Assembly: GCA_028274465.1 (NCBI GenBank)
Contig: CM051455.1
Coordinates: 49,391,351-49,455,350, forward strand
Length of the DNA stretch: 64,000 nucleotides
DNA from: Plantago ovata
Taxonomy: Eukaryota > Streptophyta > Magnoliopsida > Lamiales > Plantaginaceae
Direction: 5' to 3'
The first letter of the stretch is position 1. Each line of letters starts with the position of its first letter. Below the pieces are notes generated by a model. It was not told where the DNA came from. It did no database searches and saw only the letters and a program-made list of their open reading frames with translations. Positions 48,501 to 61,448 of this stretch are shown here, piece by piece. The position numbers and the translations under genes were made by a program.

Positions 48501-48725
48501 AATAAAAAATTAATAACAATAATAATAATAATATTTATTATTATTACTATTACTAATATTATTATTTCTAAAAAAATTCTTCATTTCAGTTCAGTTCAGG
48601 TCAGGTCCGTTAAGTTCAGTTCAGTTCAGTTCAGGTCCGTTAAGTTCAGTTCAGTTCAGGTTCGTTAAGTTCAGTTCAGCTTCATTAAGTTCAGTTCTGT
48701 TCTGTTCAGTTCAAACGAAGATAAC

Positions 48726-49390
48726 ATATGTTTACTTACCAATTAAAATAAATGCGGACTTTTATCCCATTTACATAAATTCGTGGATTATTTAAATGGG
48801 CGCATGATTATAATACAGTTGCCCACAGAAATGGGACAAAATTGTCCGTATCCCTTGATACCACAATTTCAGAAATGGGAGTAATTAATTAACAATTAAG
48901 AAATTATTAGAAGGTACTATTAATAATAGCGCAAGCTATCAAGAGAGTGTACATCACATTTAGGTCTCAGTTTTTGGTGGTTGTTTAAAGCCAGATCATA
49001 TCCTCTCTGAACAGATAAATACTCTATGGTTAAGAGAAAAAATGTGCAGGTATATGTTGTTTGGTTAGGGACAACGTCAAATAATATGAAATTATTGGAG
49101 CAGGAAATGCAGAAGTTTTGTTTGCCTTGTGAACCAGTGCATTTTTGTATGTTTATTCTTGTATTTTATCAAATCATAATATCCTTGCTTGTCGTAACCA
49201 TTGCTGTTTTCCTTGTATTCAACTCATCTAATATAGCAACTTACTTAATAGTGTGAATAAAAATTCTGCACTTTTGGCACGCAACAATTTGGAATTTTTG
49301 GTTAGTAATAAATGTGTTTTAGTTCACGGGAGAAAAATAAATTAATACATTGGCAAGCTAAATTGTTGGTTTTGGTTTAAAGGGAAGAGG
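48726..49390. other. No recognisable gene
   Basis: AT-rich spacer with one unsupported 76-codon frame (49026-49256). Confidence 0.5.
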
Positions 49391-49399
49391 AGATTTAAG

Positions 49400-50428
49400 G
49401 AGAGCGACTTGGTAGGATCGTGGTTTTAGAACCACAGGTTTGTTTGGGTCTCTCAGACTCTCGGACTAAGGAAGAAGAAGAAGGGGTACGGGTTGGGGAG
49501 AATGGAGAGCAGCTAGCGGGAGATCATTGGCGGGAAGAGATGTGTTGGTCGTTTGTCTTTTGAGGGGGTGTGAGACTTGTTTTTCTAACTTGGGGGCTGA
49601 TCTTGGGCCGGTTTTTGTTGTTCGTTTTCAGGTGGTACGGGCAGCCCCAAGGAGGCACCTTTCGAGCTACTTGCGTGTCCTTTAGGTGAGTAGATTCAGA
49701 TAAGGACCCGATACTTCTCGGGTCTTAAACTTCCTTCCGAATTTTAATCCAAGGGCATGAACTTGGAGAGTGAGAGTCAAAATTCCGGAGTGTCTCTCTC
49801 TCTTCTTTTACTTGCAGTTCTCTAGCTCGTTTTTTCTCATGTTGGTCACGCTTTGAATTACTTGCACTTGTTGGTTGTGTGAACTTAAGGGGAGGGATAG
49901 AGTTAACTTAAGTCGTAGCCATCTCGCTTGTTATAATAATGTACCTTGGCGTTTGATGGAGTTTTTGATTTTCTATTTTAAAGTTGCTCGTTTAAGTTCA
50001 CTTACCGGCATAGGATGGAGGAGTGTGATCACATGAAGAATTTGGGTGTGTGTTGCATTGGTCCAGTTTCTCTCATGGTCCTCTTCGGTGGTGGTACTTT
50101 GGTTACTAAAGACTTGTAGTGTCTTGTACGGTTTCGATGCCTCTCTTCATGATTGTGGTGTACTTGTCTAGCTTCTCGGCCCTTTTTGTACTTCGTGGTT
50201 GTTTTCGGCTTGTGAGAAAATTCTTGGTGGCCTTTGCTCCTAGGGATTTTCTTCGAAGTATTTAGACCATTTTGCTTGTTGTTAGTTAGCATTTGAAATT
50301 TGTAATTTAGAGATGGAGTTTTTTGTTTTTCGGTTGAGGCTTTTCGCCCTTTGTAAGTTAGAACCTTTATCGAGCATTGCTTATGCTACGAGCGCTTAAT
50401 GAAATCTTTGTAGTCGTTTAAAAAAAAT
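49400..50428 (+). mobile_element. Probable non-coding retroposon (LINE 3' region)
   Basis: About 1 kb of GT-rich sequence with no frame ends TTAATGAAATCTTTGTAGTC, GTTTA and an A-run, like the ends near 20900 and 40470. The 5' limit is uncertain. Confidence 0.4.
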
Positions 50429-51255
50429 TATACACTTAGTTTTCACCAAAACTATTCGCGATTTCGTGTCCTACGTGTATATTATTTACATACTTCAAGT
50501 CACAATACGACGAGTACGTCATATCGTTTACAAAATTCGAGTTCACAACTCTCGAACACATTTCGATCATGAGTGTTTTTTTTTTTGAAATCTTGAACTT
50601 ATCAATACACTCAAAATTCAATAAAAGTTAACGTATGAGCAAAATTTTGTTAGGTTAACTTTTTCATCATGAATTAGACCTAGTAAACGGATAGTTCGAA
50701 TAAGATTTATTGTTTCAGGTCAGTAATTATGTTTCAGATCGGATTGGATTCTGACGTATTCGGATTTCGAGTTTCTGGTTAAAGTTGAAATTTTGATCAT
50801 ATATAATATTTTAAATGAAATTTTATGTTTCGGATTGTAACAGTTAGAATTTCATATTCAGATAGATTTTGCGAGGTATAATCATGATGCTGATGATGAT
50901 CGATATTCTAAAATAGTAAAAATTTGTGTGGCCATCAATATGATAAGTCAACTGTGAAGTCACAAAGATTAAGATGTCTGCTGCTAGTCCTAATTGGCCT
51001 TGGAACAAGTTGTACGTGGTCGTTTTTAAGGTTTTTCCAAGGATAAGGTTTTTTGCTTGGCAAGCTTTACATAATTCTATTCCTACAGCAGACTCAGAAT
51101 GGCTCTTCAATAAAAACATTATTCCTGCTGATACTTGTAACTTATACCAACATGCTTCTGAGTCTCAAGAGCATTTGTTTTTACATTGTCCAGTTTTTCA
51201 TCATTTGAGGCAATTGTTGGCCACAGTCTTTGTTGAATTTGATACATAACCATGA

Positions 51256-51658
51256 TGTTACTTACATAAATCATAACATAAAGTTTAAGGTTATACATGT
51301 TCTCTCTTATTGAACGAAAAAGAAGTGAAAAAATATACAGGAACGTTATACTATTTATACAAGAAATCTACTGCTAACCCTAACTGACCTATGCTGAAAT
51401 TACATTCATGCCCTGTGAGAATCTGTAAGCCTTATCCTCTAAACTAATCCTGAATCGTTTCTGGAATATGCTATTCCCTTCTCTGCACGCCAGAATCCTA
51501 GGGACTCTGTAATTCGTCTGACGTGTCATCCCATTTTACCTCACGCTCTGTGCGTTCGTTCTTTTGTTCTCAAATGGTTTGCTAGTTTGTGATAGTTCTT
51601 CTTCTTCCTTTGAATTCTTCTTAGTTTCTTGCTGCAGCTTTTGCATCATTTCTTGAGA
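51256..51658 (-). repeat. Copia 3' LTR
   Basis: On the plus strand it starts TGTTACTTACATAAATC and ends TTTGCATCATTTCTTGAGA. It matches the right LTR along its whole length, most weakly over the first 50 bp. Confidence 0.85.
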
Positions 51659-54600
51659 TTCCCCCTCAAGATGAGAGTAAATGTTCTTTACTCCCATTTT
51701 GTCTGTGTAGAACCGAATTTTCTCTGAGGGTAATGCTTTAGTTAGCATATCTACAGGTTGTTGTGAAGTATGAACATAACATACTTCAATGATCTTTTGT
51801 TGCACCTTTTCTCGTATAAAGTGTTGATCAATCTCGACGTGCTTAGTCTTCTCATGATGTACTAGATTCTTGGTGAGACTGATAGCAGATTGATTGTCAC
51901 AATACAACTTTGTAGGTGTCTTTTGTTCAAAATCGAAATCTTTCAGTATGTAGTGAATCCACATTATTTCACAAGTGGTGTGAGCAATTGCTCTATATTC
52001 AGACTCAGTCGATGATCTACTTACGACTGTCTACTTCTTAGTTCTCCAACTTACCAATGAATTTCCCAAGAAGACACAATATCCTGAAAGAGATCTTTTC
52101 GTGTCAGGGCAATTATCATGATCTGAATCAGAAAATGCCGTGAGATTCATGTTCTTTTCTGAAGATAACAAAAGTCCTTGGCCTGGATTTCCTTTAAGAT
52201 ATCTGATTACTCTGAGAGCTGTTTCAAGATGCTCTTTCGTTGGTGACTCCATGTATTGACTCAGAATATTGACAGAGTAGCAAATATCTGGTCTGGTTAA
52301 TGTGAAATAAATTAGTTTTCCAACAATTTTCCTGTATATGGTTGGATTTCTCAACTTTTCTCCTTCTTTTTTAGTGTTATGGCCTTGTTCTATTGGAATA
52401 ATCAGAGGTTTACACCTTAATAGGCCATTTTCTTCTATGATTTCAAGAGCATACTTTCTTTGACAAAGGTAGATGCCTTCTCTTGATCTTAAAATCTCAA
52501 TTCCTAAGAAATATTTAGGTTCCCCTAAATCTCTTACTTTAAAACTTGATTGCAGATAGTCTTTGGCTTTGTTAATTTCTTCTTCATTAATTCCTCCAAT
52601 TAAAATGTCATCAACATACACAAGTAACACAATGTCACTTGTTTCTGTTCTTCTTATAAATAAGGAGTAATCATGTTTTGATTGAACAAAACCATAAGCG
52701 AGTAATGAATTTGTGAATTTGACATTCCACTGTCTTGAGGCTTGTTTCAATCCATAAATGGATTTATGTAACTTGCAAACTTTGTTGTCCAAGGATTCCC
52801 CCTTAATGGTGAAACCTGGTGGTAATTTCATGTAAATTTCTTCATCCAGGCCGCCATTAAGAAAGGCATTATGAACATCAAGTTGTGATAACCTCCAATT
52901 GTGTTGAGCTGCAAGAGCTAAGAATATTCTGAAAGTTGTTAACTTGGCAACTGGACTGAAAGTTTCACTATAATCTAAACCATGTTGTTGAGTGAAACCC
53001 TGTGCTACGAGGCGAGCCTTATGTTTATCGATACTGCCATCTGATTTCAACTTTGTTTTGAACACATATCTGCATCCTACTGTTGTGTGTCCTTTTGGAA
53101 GATCAGTAATGCTCCATGTATTGTTGAGATGCATAGCATTCTATTCATCTTGAATAGCTTTCTGCCAGTGAGGATATTTAATAGCTTCTTGGAATGTTTT
53201 GGGTTCCTCGTGTAGAGATAAAGATATAGAGTAAACCTTTTGATGTTCTGAAAGTCTATCATAAGATAGAAAATGAGATATAGGATGAGTTGTTACTATT
53301 GAGAAGAAACTTTCCTCGTTTCTTTCTTTAATTCTTCACAGTGAAATTCTTTTAGAAATTTGTTCCTTTGGCGGACTCTAGTAGATTTTCTAATGTCAGG
53401 AACATGTTCGGGTTGCTCTTGAGTTTCAGAATAGTCAAGAGTGACATGTATAACTGGTGATTCAACAGAAGAGGCAGGATCATTGTTGGAAGCACGAGAA
53501 AGGGAAGAGGGTGTTCTTGGAGATGACTGATCTCTACCTAGTGTCTGTTGTGAAGGAGTAGAATCTGGAATGATGACAACATTATCATGTGATGAAGGAT
53601 GGTTATTTGCTGTGTGACTTTGAGAAGTGATGGAAATATGAGAAGGACTAGAATTATAGTGTTCCTTGTGAGGAAAAAGTCCCATAGTGAAAATGTTATC
53701 ATGTACGGCTGCATATGGTGGTGCAGTATGTTCAAACATAGTTTCACTGTAAGGGAATACGCCCTCATAAAACACTACATCCCTAGAAATGAATGTCACT
53801 TTCTTTTCTAAATCATACAGCTTGTAACCTTTGATTTGTGATGGATAGCCAAGAAAAAATGATTTTCTTGCTCTTGAACTGAACTTATGTCCTAATTCTT
53901 TGATAGATGCGCCATATGCAAGGCAGCCAAAAATTCTAATGTTCGAATAATCAGGCCTTTTATTGAACAATCTTTCATATGGAGTTTGTTCATTAATGAC
54001 AACAGAAGGTATCCGATTTAGCAAATAAGTTGCTGTCAAAATGGAATCACCCCAAAACTTAAGTGGTAAATTAGCTTGAAATAGTAAAGCTCTAGCCATG
54101 TTGAGTATCGTTTGATGCTTTCTTTCCACAACTCCATTTTGTCGAGGTGTGTATGCGCAAGTTCTTTGATGCAAAATGCCATGAGTGTTATAAAAATTTT
54201 CTAACTGAAATTCCACTCTGTTGTCTGTTCTTATTTTCTGAACTTGCTTATTGAATTGAGTTTTAACTAAAGTGACAGAATTAGGTAATATTGTGGCCAC
54301 ATCTGATTTATATTTCATCAGTAGGGTCCAAGTGACGCGAGAATAATCATCAACAACAGTGAGAAAAAATTTGTGGCCATGTAAAGAAGTTTGAGAGAAA
54401 GGACCCCAGATATCTATATGTAATAACTCAAACACAGATAAACTAGAAAATGTTTCTTTAATCGGAAAAAATAATTTCTTATGTTTGGCCTTGCTACAGA
54501 CATCACAAAATTGCATCTCAGTGCTTGTTACAATAGGAGAAAATTGCTCAATCAACTTGAGTCTGGTAACTGGAACATGACCTAGTCTAAGGTGCCAGAG

Positions 54601-56316
54601 TTCCTTATTTAGCCGAGAACACTGATGAAGTTGAGGAGGTGTCAAGAAATGCATGCCAACATAATAGAGTCCATGCTTAATTGTTATTCTGCCAATCTCC
54701 TCCTTTGAAGAGTTCATTTGCATTTTACAGACAGAATCTTTAAATATAAGAGATACATCATTGTCTTTAGTTAATCTAGAAATAGAGATGAGATTGACTT
54801 TAAAATGAGGACAACACAACACATTTTTTAGTAGGATATTCTTTTCAATAAGAATATCTCCAATACAAGTAACTTGTGTAAATTCTTGTGTTGGTAATTG
54901 AACTTGTGAATCAACATTTCTTATGTTGTGAGTAAATAGAGATGGTGAGTAAATGACATGATCTGAGGCTCCAGAATCTAAGAGCCAGTCAATTCTTTGT
55001 GCAAAAATATTATTAACAGATTTAACATTATTAACAAATTTACCTGCCCAGTCGTCGGCATCTGTCATGGAAGGATCAAGGTAGGAACTGGTTGAAAAAG
55101 CATTGATCTGAGAAGAAGAAGATGGACCCTGAGCTGGTGGTGCGGTGATGCTAGGATTTGTAGGCTTGATCATCTTGAAAAATTCTTGGAGTTGAACATT
55201 AGTGATAGTGATTTCATCATTGTTCCCTTGGGAAGCAATCTGTTGTTGATTTCCTTGAGTGACATTCACAAATCCTCCTTGCTATTGTTTCTGGTGAACT
55301 TGAAATCTGGTGGAAATCCATTCTTCCTGTAGTAGTTTTTCTCTAGATGTCCTGGCCTGTGGCAAAAATCACATATCATACAATTTTCTGTGCTATGCCC
55401 TGCCCTTTTACACTTGATGCAGTACAGCTGGTTGTTCCTCCCTTTCCTTTTGTAACCAGCCCCAGAGTTGGGTGGAGCATTGTAACTGGTCATGTTGACA
55501 TTAGGTGAGCTAACCATCATTGGAGAAGCATCTCCACCAGTGTTGGTCATGTTGCTGAGACCTTTCTGCTTTTCATCTTGCAAGACAGGTTTCAAGGCTC
55601 TGTCAAGACTTGGCGGCTTCTCCATAGAGAATTTGAGTTCTCACTTGAGTGTGTGCACTAGTTAGCCCCATGCAGAATTGAATCACTTCATCAGCTTCTT
55701 CCATTTCTGCAAGATCATGGAGAGATCGACAAGGAAATTTGCCACAATGACAACCCTTTTTAGGCCTGAAAGTTCTCAATTCCTGAAGAAGAGAAGTCAT
55801 AGCATCAAAGTAACTTTCAACAGACAACTGAGACTGGATTAAAGTGACCAGATCTCTTCTTAATTCAAAAATTCGCAATCTGTCCGGGGAAGCATATCTA
55901 ACAGCTAGCTTATCCCAAGCTTCTTTAGCTGTGTTTGCAAATCTGAGATTAGAGGCTATCTCTTTGCTTACAGAGTAGAGTATCCATGTGAAAATAAGAC
56001 TGTTGCACTTAAGCCATGGCATATATAGAGGATCATCTATGTCAGGCTGTGCTATAGTCCCATCCACAAAACCCATCTTATTTTTAGCCTCAAGATGCAT
56101 GGTTATCATCTTTTTCCAATCATAGTAGTTTGAGTTGGTGAGCTTTGGCTCAATCACAATAGAATTTGGAGTATCAGCCGGTCCGAGATAAAAAGGACCA
56201 TACACATCATTGAGATCATAGGTTACGGTTTCCTGTTTCTTGAGTTTCGCTTGCTTATCTGCTTCATCTTTCTCTTCTGCCTTTTTGATGTTATTGATGT
56301 CATCTTCAGCAGCCAT
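51536..56316 (-). pseudogene. Copia gag-pol polyprotein, broken frame
   Basis: Gag starts at 56316 with a UBN2/gag-type region. It shifts frame near 55610 into the nucleocapsid part, which has two zinc knuckles (CIKCKRAGHSTENC is complete; the second ends in Tyr instead of Cys). A stop near 55267 separates this from protease (DSGASD) and integrase (HHCC region, then DIWGP, RTDN and an NGVVERKH glutamate; about 53296-55000). Another stop near 53135 precedes reverse transcriptase (VYVDDI, about 52031-53134). A TAG just after WRTKK (near 52028) cuts off the RNase H part (CDNQSAI, THRE-like VEIDQHFIREK). At least one frameshift and several stops make it inactive, though each catalytic motif remains recognisable. 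Confidence 0.92.
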
Positions 56317-56591
56317 GATGAGTGATTAATTTCCAAGAACTGATAACAACAACAAGGATTTTTAATATCAGTAACATAAGATGATTGAATAATAAGAAAC
56401 TGATAATAACAGTTGATAATTTGATGATATAGGCTGGTAACAACAGCTGTATATTTGCTGATAACAACAGCTTTGAATAAGTATAAAGAACAGAGATAAA
56501 AAAAATAAAATTTGCGGAAGCTAGAAAAGAAAAAAGATTGCTATTCTTTGTTCTGATTAGTAGCCAGAAGGGCGTCAGATTCTCAGAACCT

Positions 56592-56605
56592 GAGCTCCGG
56601 TACCA
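56592..56605 (-). other. Copia primer-binding site
   Basis: On the minus strand TGGTACCGGAGCTC directly follows the LTR end TTCTAACA. It resembles the site complementary to initiator methionine tRNA used by most plant Copia elements. Confidence 0.8.
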
Positions 56606-57011
56606 TGTTAGAAAACGCAGAAATCATAGCATGAAGCTTAAGATTATACCTGTTCTCTCTTATTGAACGAAAAAGAAGTGAAAAAATATACAAGAACGTT
56701 ATGCTATTTATACAAGAAATCTACTGCTAACCCTAACTGACCTATGCTGAAATTACATTCATGCCCTGTGAGAATCTGTAAGCCTTATCCTCCAAACAAA
56801 TCCTGAATCGTTTCTGGAATATGCTATTCCCGTCTCTGCACGTCAGAATCCTAGGGACTCTGTAATTCGTCTGACGTATCATCCCATTTTGCCTCACGCT
56901 CTGTGCGTTCGTTCTTTTATTCTCAAACGGTTTGCTAGTTTGTGATAGTTCTTCTTCTTCCTTTGAATTCTTCTTAGTTTCTTGCTGCAGCTTTTGCATC
57001 ATCTCTTGAAA
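56606..57011 (-). repeat. Copia 5' LTR
   Basis: Starts TGTTAGAAAACGCAG on the plus strand. Its outer end abuts the RNase H part of the LINE. Confidence 0.85.
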
Positions 57012-57849
57012 CTCTGATGTGTCTGATGAACATACTTTGATGTTTATGATTATGATGTGGCTCATCTGGGAAACAAGGAATAGAGTGACTTTTCGTAATC
57101 AAGCTTTTTCCTTATATGCTCTTCGAATTAGATTTAAAAAATTACTTAGAGAAAATGGAGCTCTTTCTAAACAAGAGCCTTCTCCAACTAAGTCCATTGT
57201 TTGCAAATGGATAAATGCACCTCCCAATTTTTTGGTTTTACACACGGATGGTTCTGCTCTAGCCAATCCAGAACGAGCAGGCTTTTGGTGTGTTCTTCGA
57301 AATTGGAAGGGTGATTTTATTAGGGCAGCATATTGCTTTGTTAATATTGCAACAAACAATATGACTGAATTGCTTGCAACCCGTAGGGGCTTGCAATTAG
57401 TAGTTCAGTTTGGTTATACACATGTGGAAATCCTTTTGATTCGATGTTTGCTCTTAATTCTATTCGTAGGCTGGAAGCAGTGGGATGGCGTCACAGGCTA
57501 GTGGTTCAGGAAGTGCGGAGGTTAATGACTCAGGTGCAGGTAGTGCTGATGAAGTTCGTATATTGGGGAATGCAACGCAGTGGCTGATTTGGTGTCTAAG
57601 AAAGGTTCACAATTTAGCTCATTTTCAACGTGAAGCTGTAACTTCGGCGAATAATGAAGGGCAGCATCTTAGTCGTCTGTTTATATTTGATGTGTGTCCT
57701 TTGTGGCTTCGGCCGTTTGTAATTAACAATGTGCCTCAGACTTTCTCGCGTGTCGTCAGTGTCGTCAATGACACTTCTGTAACCTTTTCGAATTAGTTAT
57801 TTAAGTTTTTTTTTTAAATAAAAATAAAAAGTAAAAAAAACTGTGAAGT

Positions 57850-60747
57850 AACAGAGAAGCTACGTCCATTCAGCTCAGAGTATGGTCTAAGTTTCTAATA
57901 CAGTAGCACTAGTATAAGATTCCATTGCAGCAAAACTCCAAAGTTCAAACCTTCAGATTATATGAATTAAAATTTTCAACAGGACAAATGATAAAAAGGT
58001 TAAACAAATGGACGTGTCTTTTATTAAGAGCGCTTTCTATATGTTGGTTTCTTATCAAGGCTTTTCTCATTTATTTTTTAGTTAAAGGTGGTCTTGTTTA
58101 TGCATTCAGTAAAGCGCATTGAAAGACAAACCACCCATAATTATAAGTCTTCTAAGTGACGACAAGTTGAGTGAACATTATAGTTAAACTTATAGTTAAG
58201 CAGATTTTTTCATAAAGTTAATTAATGTGGACAATTTTCAATTTAATTTGAAGTTTGGCATCAGTGTTTGAAAATAATTATTACCAATAATATTTAATTC
58301 CTTTTGATTAAATAAATAATCTGATTATAATAAAAAATATGGGGTGTTTAATATACATACTAAAAGTTAAAGTTAAACAATACTTTAGTGTTTGGTTAAA
58401 TTAAAATGTTAACAATTTACTTTATTTAACATTTTATTATCTTTCCTATTTTATTAGTTGCTTAAAGCTCCAAAAGCATCAAGATGCTTTTGGCTTAAAG
58501 CGGTTAGTCTGCTTAATTATAGAGAAGTAAACGCATAAGCAGATAAATCAAACACCAAAAAATGCTTATTGAGGTAGAAAAGGAGATAATCACTTTAATT
58601 AAGCATTTGCAAACGCTCACTTAGTAGTAGTAATGTTGTAATGATCCAGGCACTAATTAACAGATCCGCGCAGTTACTTTGGGGCTGTTTTTTCAGAATG
58701 ATATGGCTCCACAGGTCAACAAATGTTCTTTCTCGCACAATTTATCCTTACTCGTGTGCGCATTGGGAGTTTGGGAACTTTCCAATAGGTCATACATCCT
58801 AGAATTGCTCTGAAGCCAAATTAGTTTAACTTCTTATGAATGAATTCTCAAAACGAAAGATGTATATATCTTGTTAATATGAATAGCGTTTGCAATTCCT
58901 TTCAACTTCTGAAATTTTGAAATTGTGTTACAAATGTAGTATTCTATTGAGGAAGAATGTGCTTCATTTTGGTCGAGTATAATGGTATAATGGGTTAGAC
59001 CCTGTTTTCTTCGTCTGAAAAAGTTTGAACTGAACTGAACTTATTTGTAGTACAAAATACTATTAACCAAATCTAAACTGGACTGAAATTAATCATCTGA
59101 CTGATCCGCTTGTACTCATGTACGTACTATATATGGTGACTGCTTAATTAATTATTTGGGCTTGTGGTTAGCACATATCTTTTGGAACTTTAGTGATTCA
59201 GACTGGTTAGGATGGTTGGATGATCGGAAACTATGTGAACCAGAGGTCTCTTCCGTGTATTTTCCTTGTTCGTAGGTTTGTAAAGCATTTTATATGCTCT
59301 TTAATTAATAAAAAAATTGTGGTTTCAATTTAAAAAGAAAAAAGAAATGTAGTATTAAGAACAATTCTTATGTAACCAAAGTAAAATAAGGCTCCTGAAG
59401 AAAATAATTGATGCATGCATGAGAAAGTTGTATTACAACGTTTTTTTTCTTTCTCCCCCTCTTAATTGATTAAGTTTGTTGAGGATCAAATGTAGTTAAC
59501 TTGTACCTTAAGATATCAAGAGATTTAATTGTGGTTAGGGATATAAGAGGTTTGCAAACTAAATTTAAGCCACTCAATTAGATATATAATGTTATCTAAG
59601 AAGAACCTAATTAATCGCAATGATTATCGACGCTTGTCTCGATTGAAATGACACGAATCTATATAATCCAAATCTTGCTTAGGACAAAAGATTATTACAC
59701 AATAATTGAAACGTTTAGCGATATACACCAAGTACTCCATTTTGTTATTCTAGGTCAAGCAAAGGTATACCAACTTTTCTGTTTTAAGATTCCCAGCAAA
59801 TTAAAGAAAGCATTAGATTAGATTAGAAGCACCTTTTTGCTTTTAATTGGAATGGATTAGGCATGCATTTTGTTAGTTGTTGCTTAAGCCTAACAATTAC
59901 CAAAAAGAAGGAAGCTAGTGGCACTTACAATATAGTATAGCACTAAGCCACTAACGACCAAAATGAAGCAATTATTATAGTAGTCCATTTTATTTGTTAA
60001 TTTGAACAAACATATAGAAATGGGTTAGATTAGAAATAAACCTTAGTATTACAGGTGTTCGAACAAAAGGCTCCAGTTTCTGAGATTTTATAATTGATCA
60101 CTAATTAATTAGGATTAAGCAGCCACTACACCAAACATCATGGTCCATGGAATTTGAAGAATTAGCTACTTCCAAATTTACAAACATTCAGAAATTCCAA
60201 GACCCGCAAACAGTAACTAATTCGTGGGCCATTTAATTCAGTTTCGATGAGTTATTAGGTGTATTATTTAATTAGGTTAATCAGTATCCATATAGATAAA
60301 AATGAGTAGATTAAGATTCACCTCTTAATCACCTTTTGGGAAAAATACATATATTGTCATATGGATATACATGCCAATTGACAACAACTCTTACAAAAAA
60401 TATCACCTCTCTACGACTCTTAAGAAAAATCAATTTTATTTAGTGATTGAAATTCAAAAACTCACTCAACTAGATTTAATGAGTTATTTTAAATCCGAGT
60501 GGGCTTAAAAAAACAAGCTCAATTAAATTAAATAGCCAATTTGAATTCAGAAGCTAATTTCGACCGCTGAAACTAGATGAAATTCGTTGTTAATTTTATA
60601 TTTTTGTTGAAATTAACCGTTGAAACTAGTTGTTAATTTTATTTTGCGCTGAAACTAACTATACAAAATTAAATTAACTCATAAAACTTATTTATGCTAA
60701 AATAAAATAATTAAAAGTATGGAAACTAACATTATAAAAATATAAAA
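57850..60747. other. Intergenic, no recognisable host gene
   Basis: About 2.9 kb of AT-rich DNA. It contains a CTGAACTGAACT-family remnant (59000-59093) and a probable LINE 3' tail (59150-59346, ending in a TTAATTAATAAAAAA-type end and A-rich sequence). No other structure could be supported. Confidence 0.5.
59000..59093. repeat. Remnant of the CTGAACTGAACT family
   Basis: The block CTGAACTGAACTTATTTGTAG followed by TACAAAATACTATTA matches 9155-9195 nearly base for base. Confidence 0.6.
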
Positions 60748-61448
60748 AATACCCCTACTAGATGCAGAGTTTTCATCTAGGTCCTTCTTAGATAAAGAAT
60801 TACATTGAGGTCCAAAATCACATTTTGTTTTTGATATTCCTAAAATGCCCTTATTCAATATATGCTTCCCAAACTAGGCCTTATGAAGTTTTATTTAACA
60901 AAAATTAGATAAAATTAATTTGTAGGTCTATATAATTTTCTCTGTTAATATATAATTTTAGGAGGTATATGATAATATGTCTATATTCAATTATGTTAAT
61001 ATACTTAATTTTGCAATACTAATTTAGAGATTATTTAGTTAAATTAATTTTGACAACTATAATTCCTGGTATTATACTAATGTATGTTTAATCATTTTAA
61101 ATTAACGAGATTTATTATCAGCTCCAGAGTCGGAGCTATTAGCTATCAAGTAAGTGGAATGTTAGGAAATAAGCAGCAAATAATATAGGAAACAAGTAAT
61201 GTGCGCTTCTGCAACAATTATTTATTTTTAATTTTATAATTTTAACTTTTTTTGAATAGTTTTTTTTTAAATTTTAATTAGTTTTAATTTTTTATTTTTT
61301 ATTTGTTTTAACTTTTTTTAAATATAACTTGAGGTTGTTTGGCTGATGCAAAATTTGATAATTTAAAAAGGGTAAAAGAGACATTTTCAACCAGTCGTGG
61401 GTTTATATGTAATTAGAAATACGCGTTCGGGTACTTCAATGTAATTGG
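60748..61448. mobile_element. Relative of the palindrome-bearing MULE, cut by CACTA
   Basis: The left end has ACCCCTACTAGATG and then GAATTACATTGAGG near 60808. The right side has CTTCAATGTAATT just before 61449, an inverted match. A single palindrome, CAGCTCCAGAGTCGGAGCT, sits in the middle (61120-61138). A GTTGTTTGGCTGATGCAAAA block resembles one at 21990 in the other element. The CACTA transposon starts at 61449, so the right terminus would lie beyond it. Confidence 0.5.

Larger units (their letters stand above)
47598..48725. mobile_element. TIR element with GTTCAGTTCAG repeats, carrying a nested insertion
   Basis: The ends are inverted (TCTTCGTTTAAA on the left, TTCAAACGAAGA on the right). 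Next to each end are runs of TTAAGTTCAGTTCAG-type units (47628-47735 and 48586-48715). The middle holds a (TAA)n array and a LINE 3' end, so the original element was shorter. Short relatives occur at 9111-9240 and 59000-59093. Confidence 0.55.
51256..57011 (-). mobile_element. Ty1/copia LTR retrotransposon (defective)
   Basis: Two LTRs (51256-51658 and 56606-57011) of about 405 bp enclose gag-pol on the minus strand, in the order GAG, PR, INT, RT, RNase H that defines Ty1/copia. By eye the LTRs differ at roughly two dozen sites, so the insertion is not very recent. The primer-binding site is at the right LTR and a polypurine tract (minus-strand GAGGGGGAA) lies at 51658-51667. The pentamer TGATG occurs at both outer borders (51253-51257 and 57015-57019) and may be the target duplication, but the exact LTR ends stay ambiguous. 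Confidence 0.92.
50961..57838 (+). mobile_element. 5'-truncated L1-type LINE split by a Copia element
   Basis: The left part (50961-51255) encodes the zf-RVT domain (FFAWQALHNSIPTADSEWLF, a Cys motif, LFLHCPVFHHLRQ). The right part (from about 57020) continues with WLIWETRNRVTFRNQ and an RNase H domain (LHTDGSA, TELLATRRGL), then a degenerate A-rich end. The whole is flanked by AACTGTGAAGT at 50950-50960 and 57839-57849. The RNase H frame shifts near 57480. The LINE was therefore already in place before the Copia inserted. Confidence 0.88.

Noticed and set aside
58200-58570. Possible hAT-like MITE around GTGTTTGG and CAAACACC
   Set aside because: Ends match only over a few bases in AT-rich DNA and no 8-bp target duplication was found.
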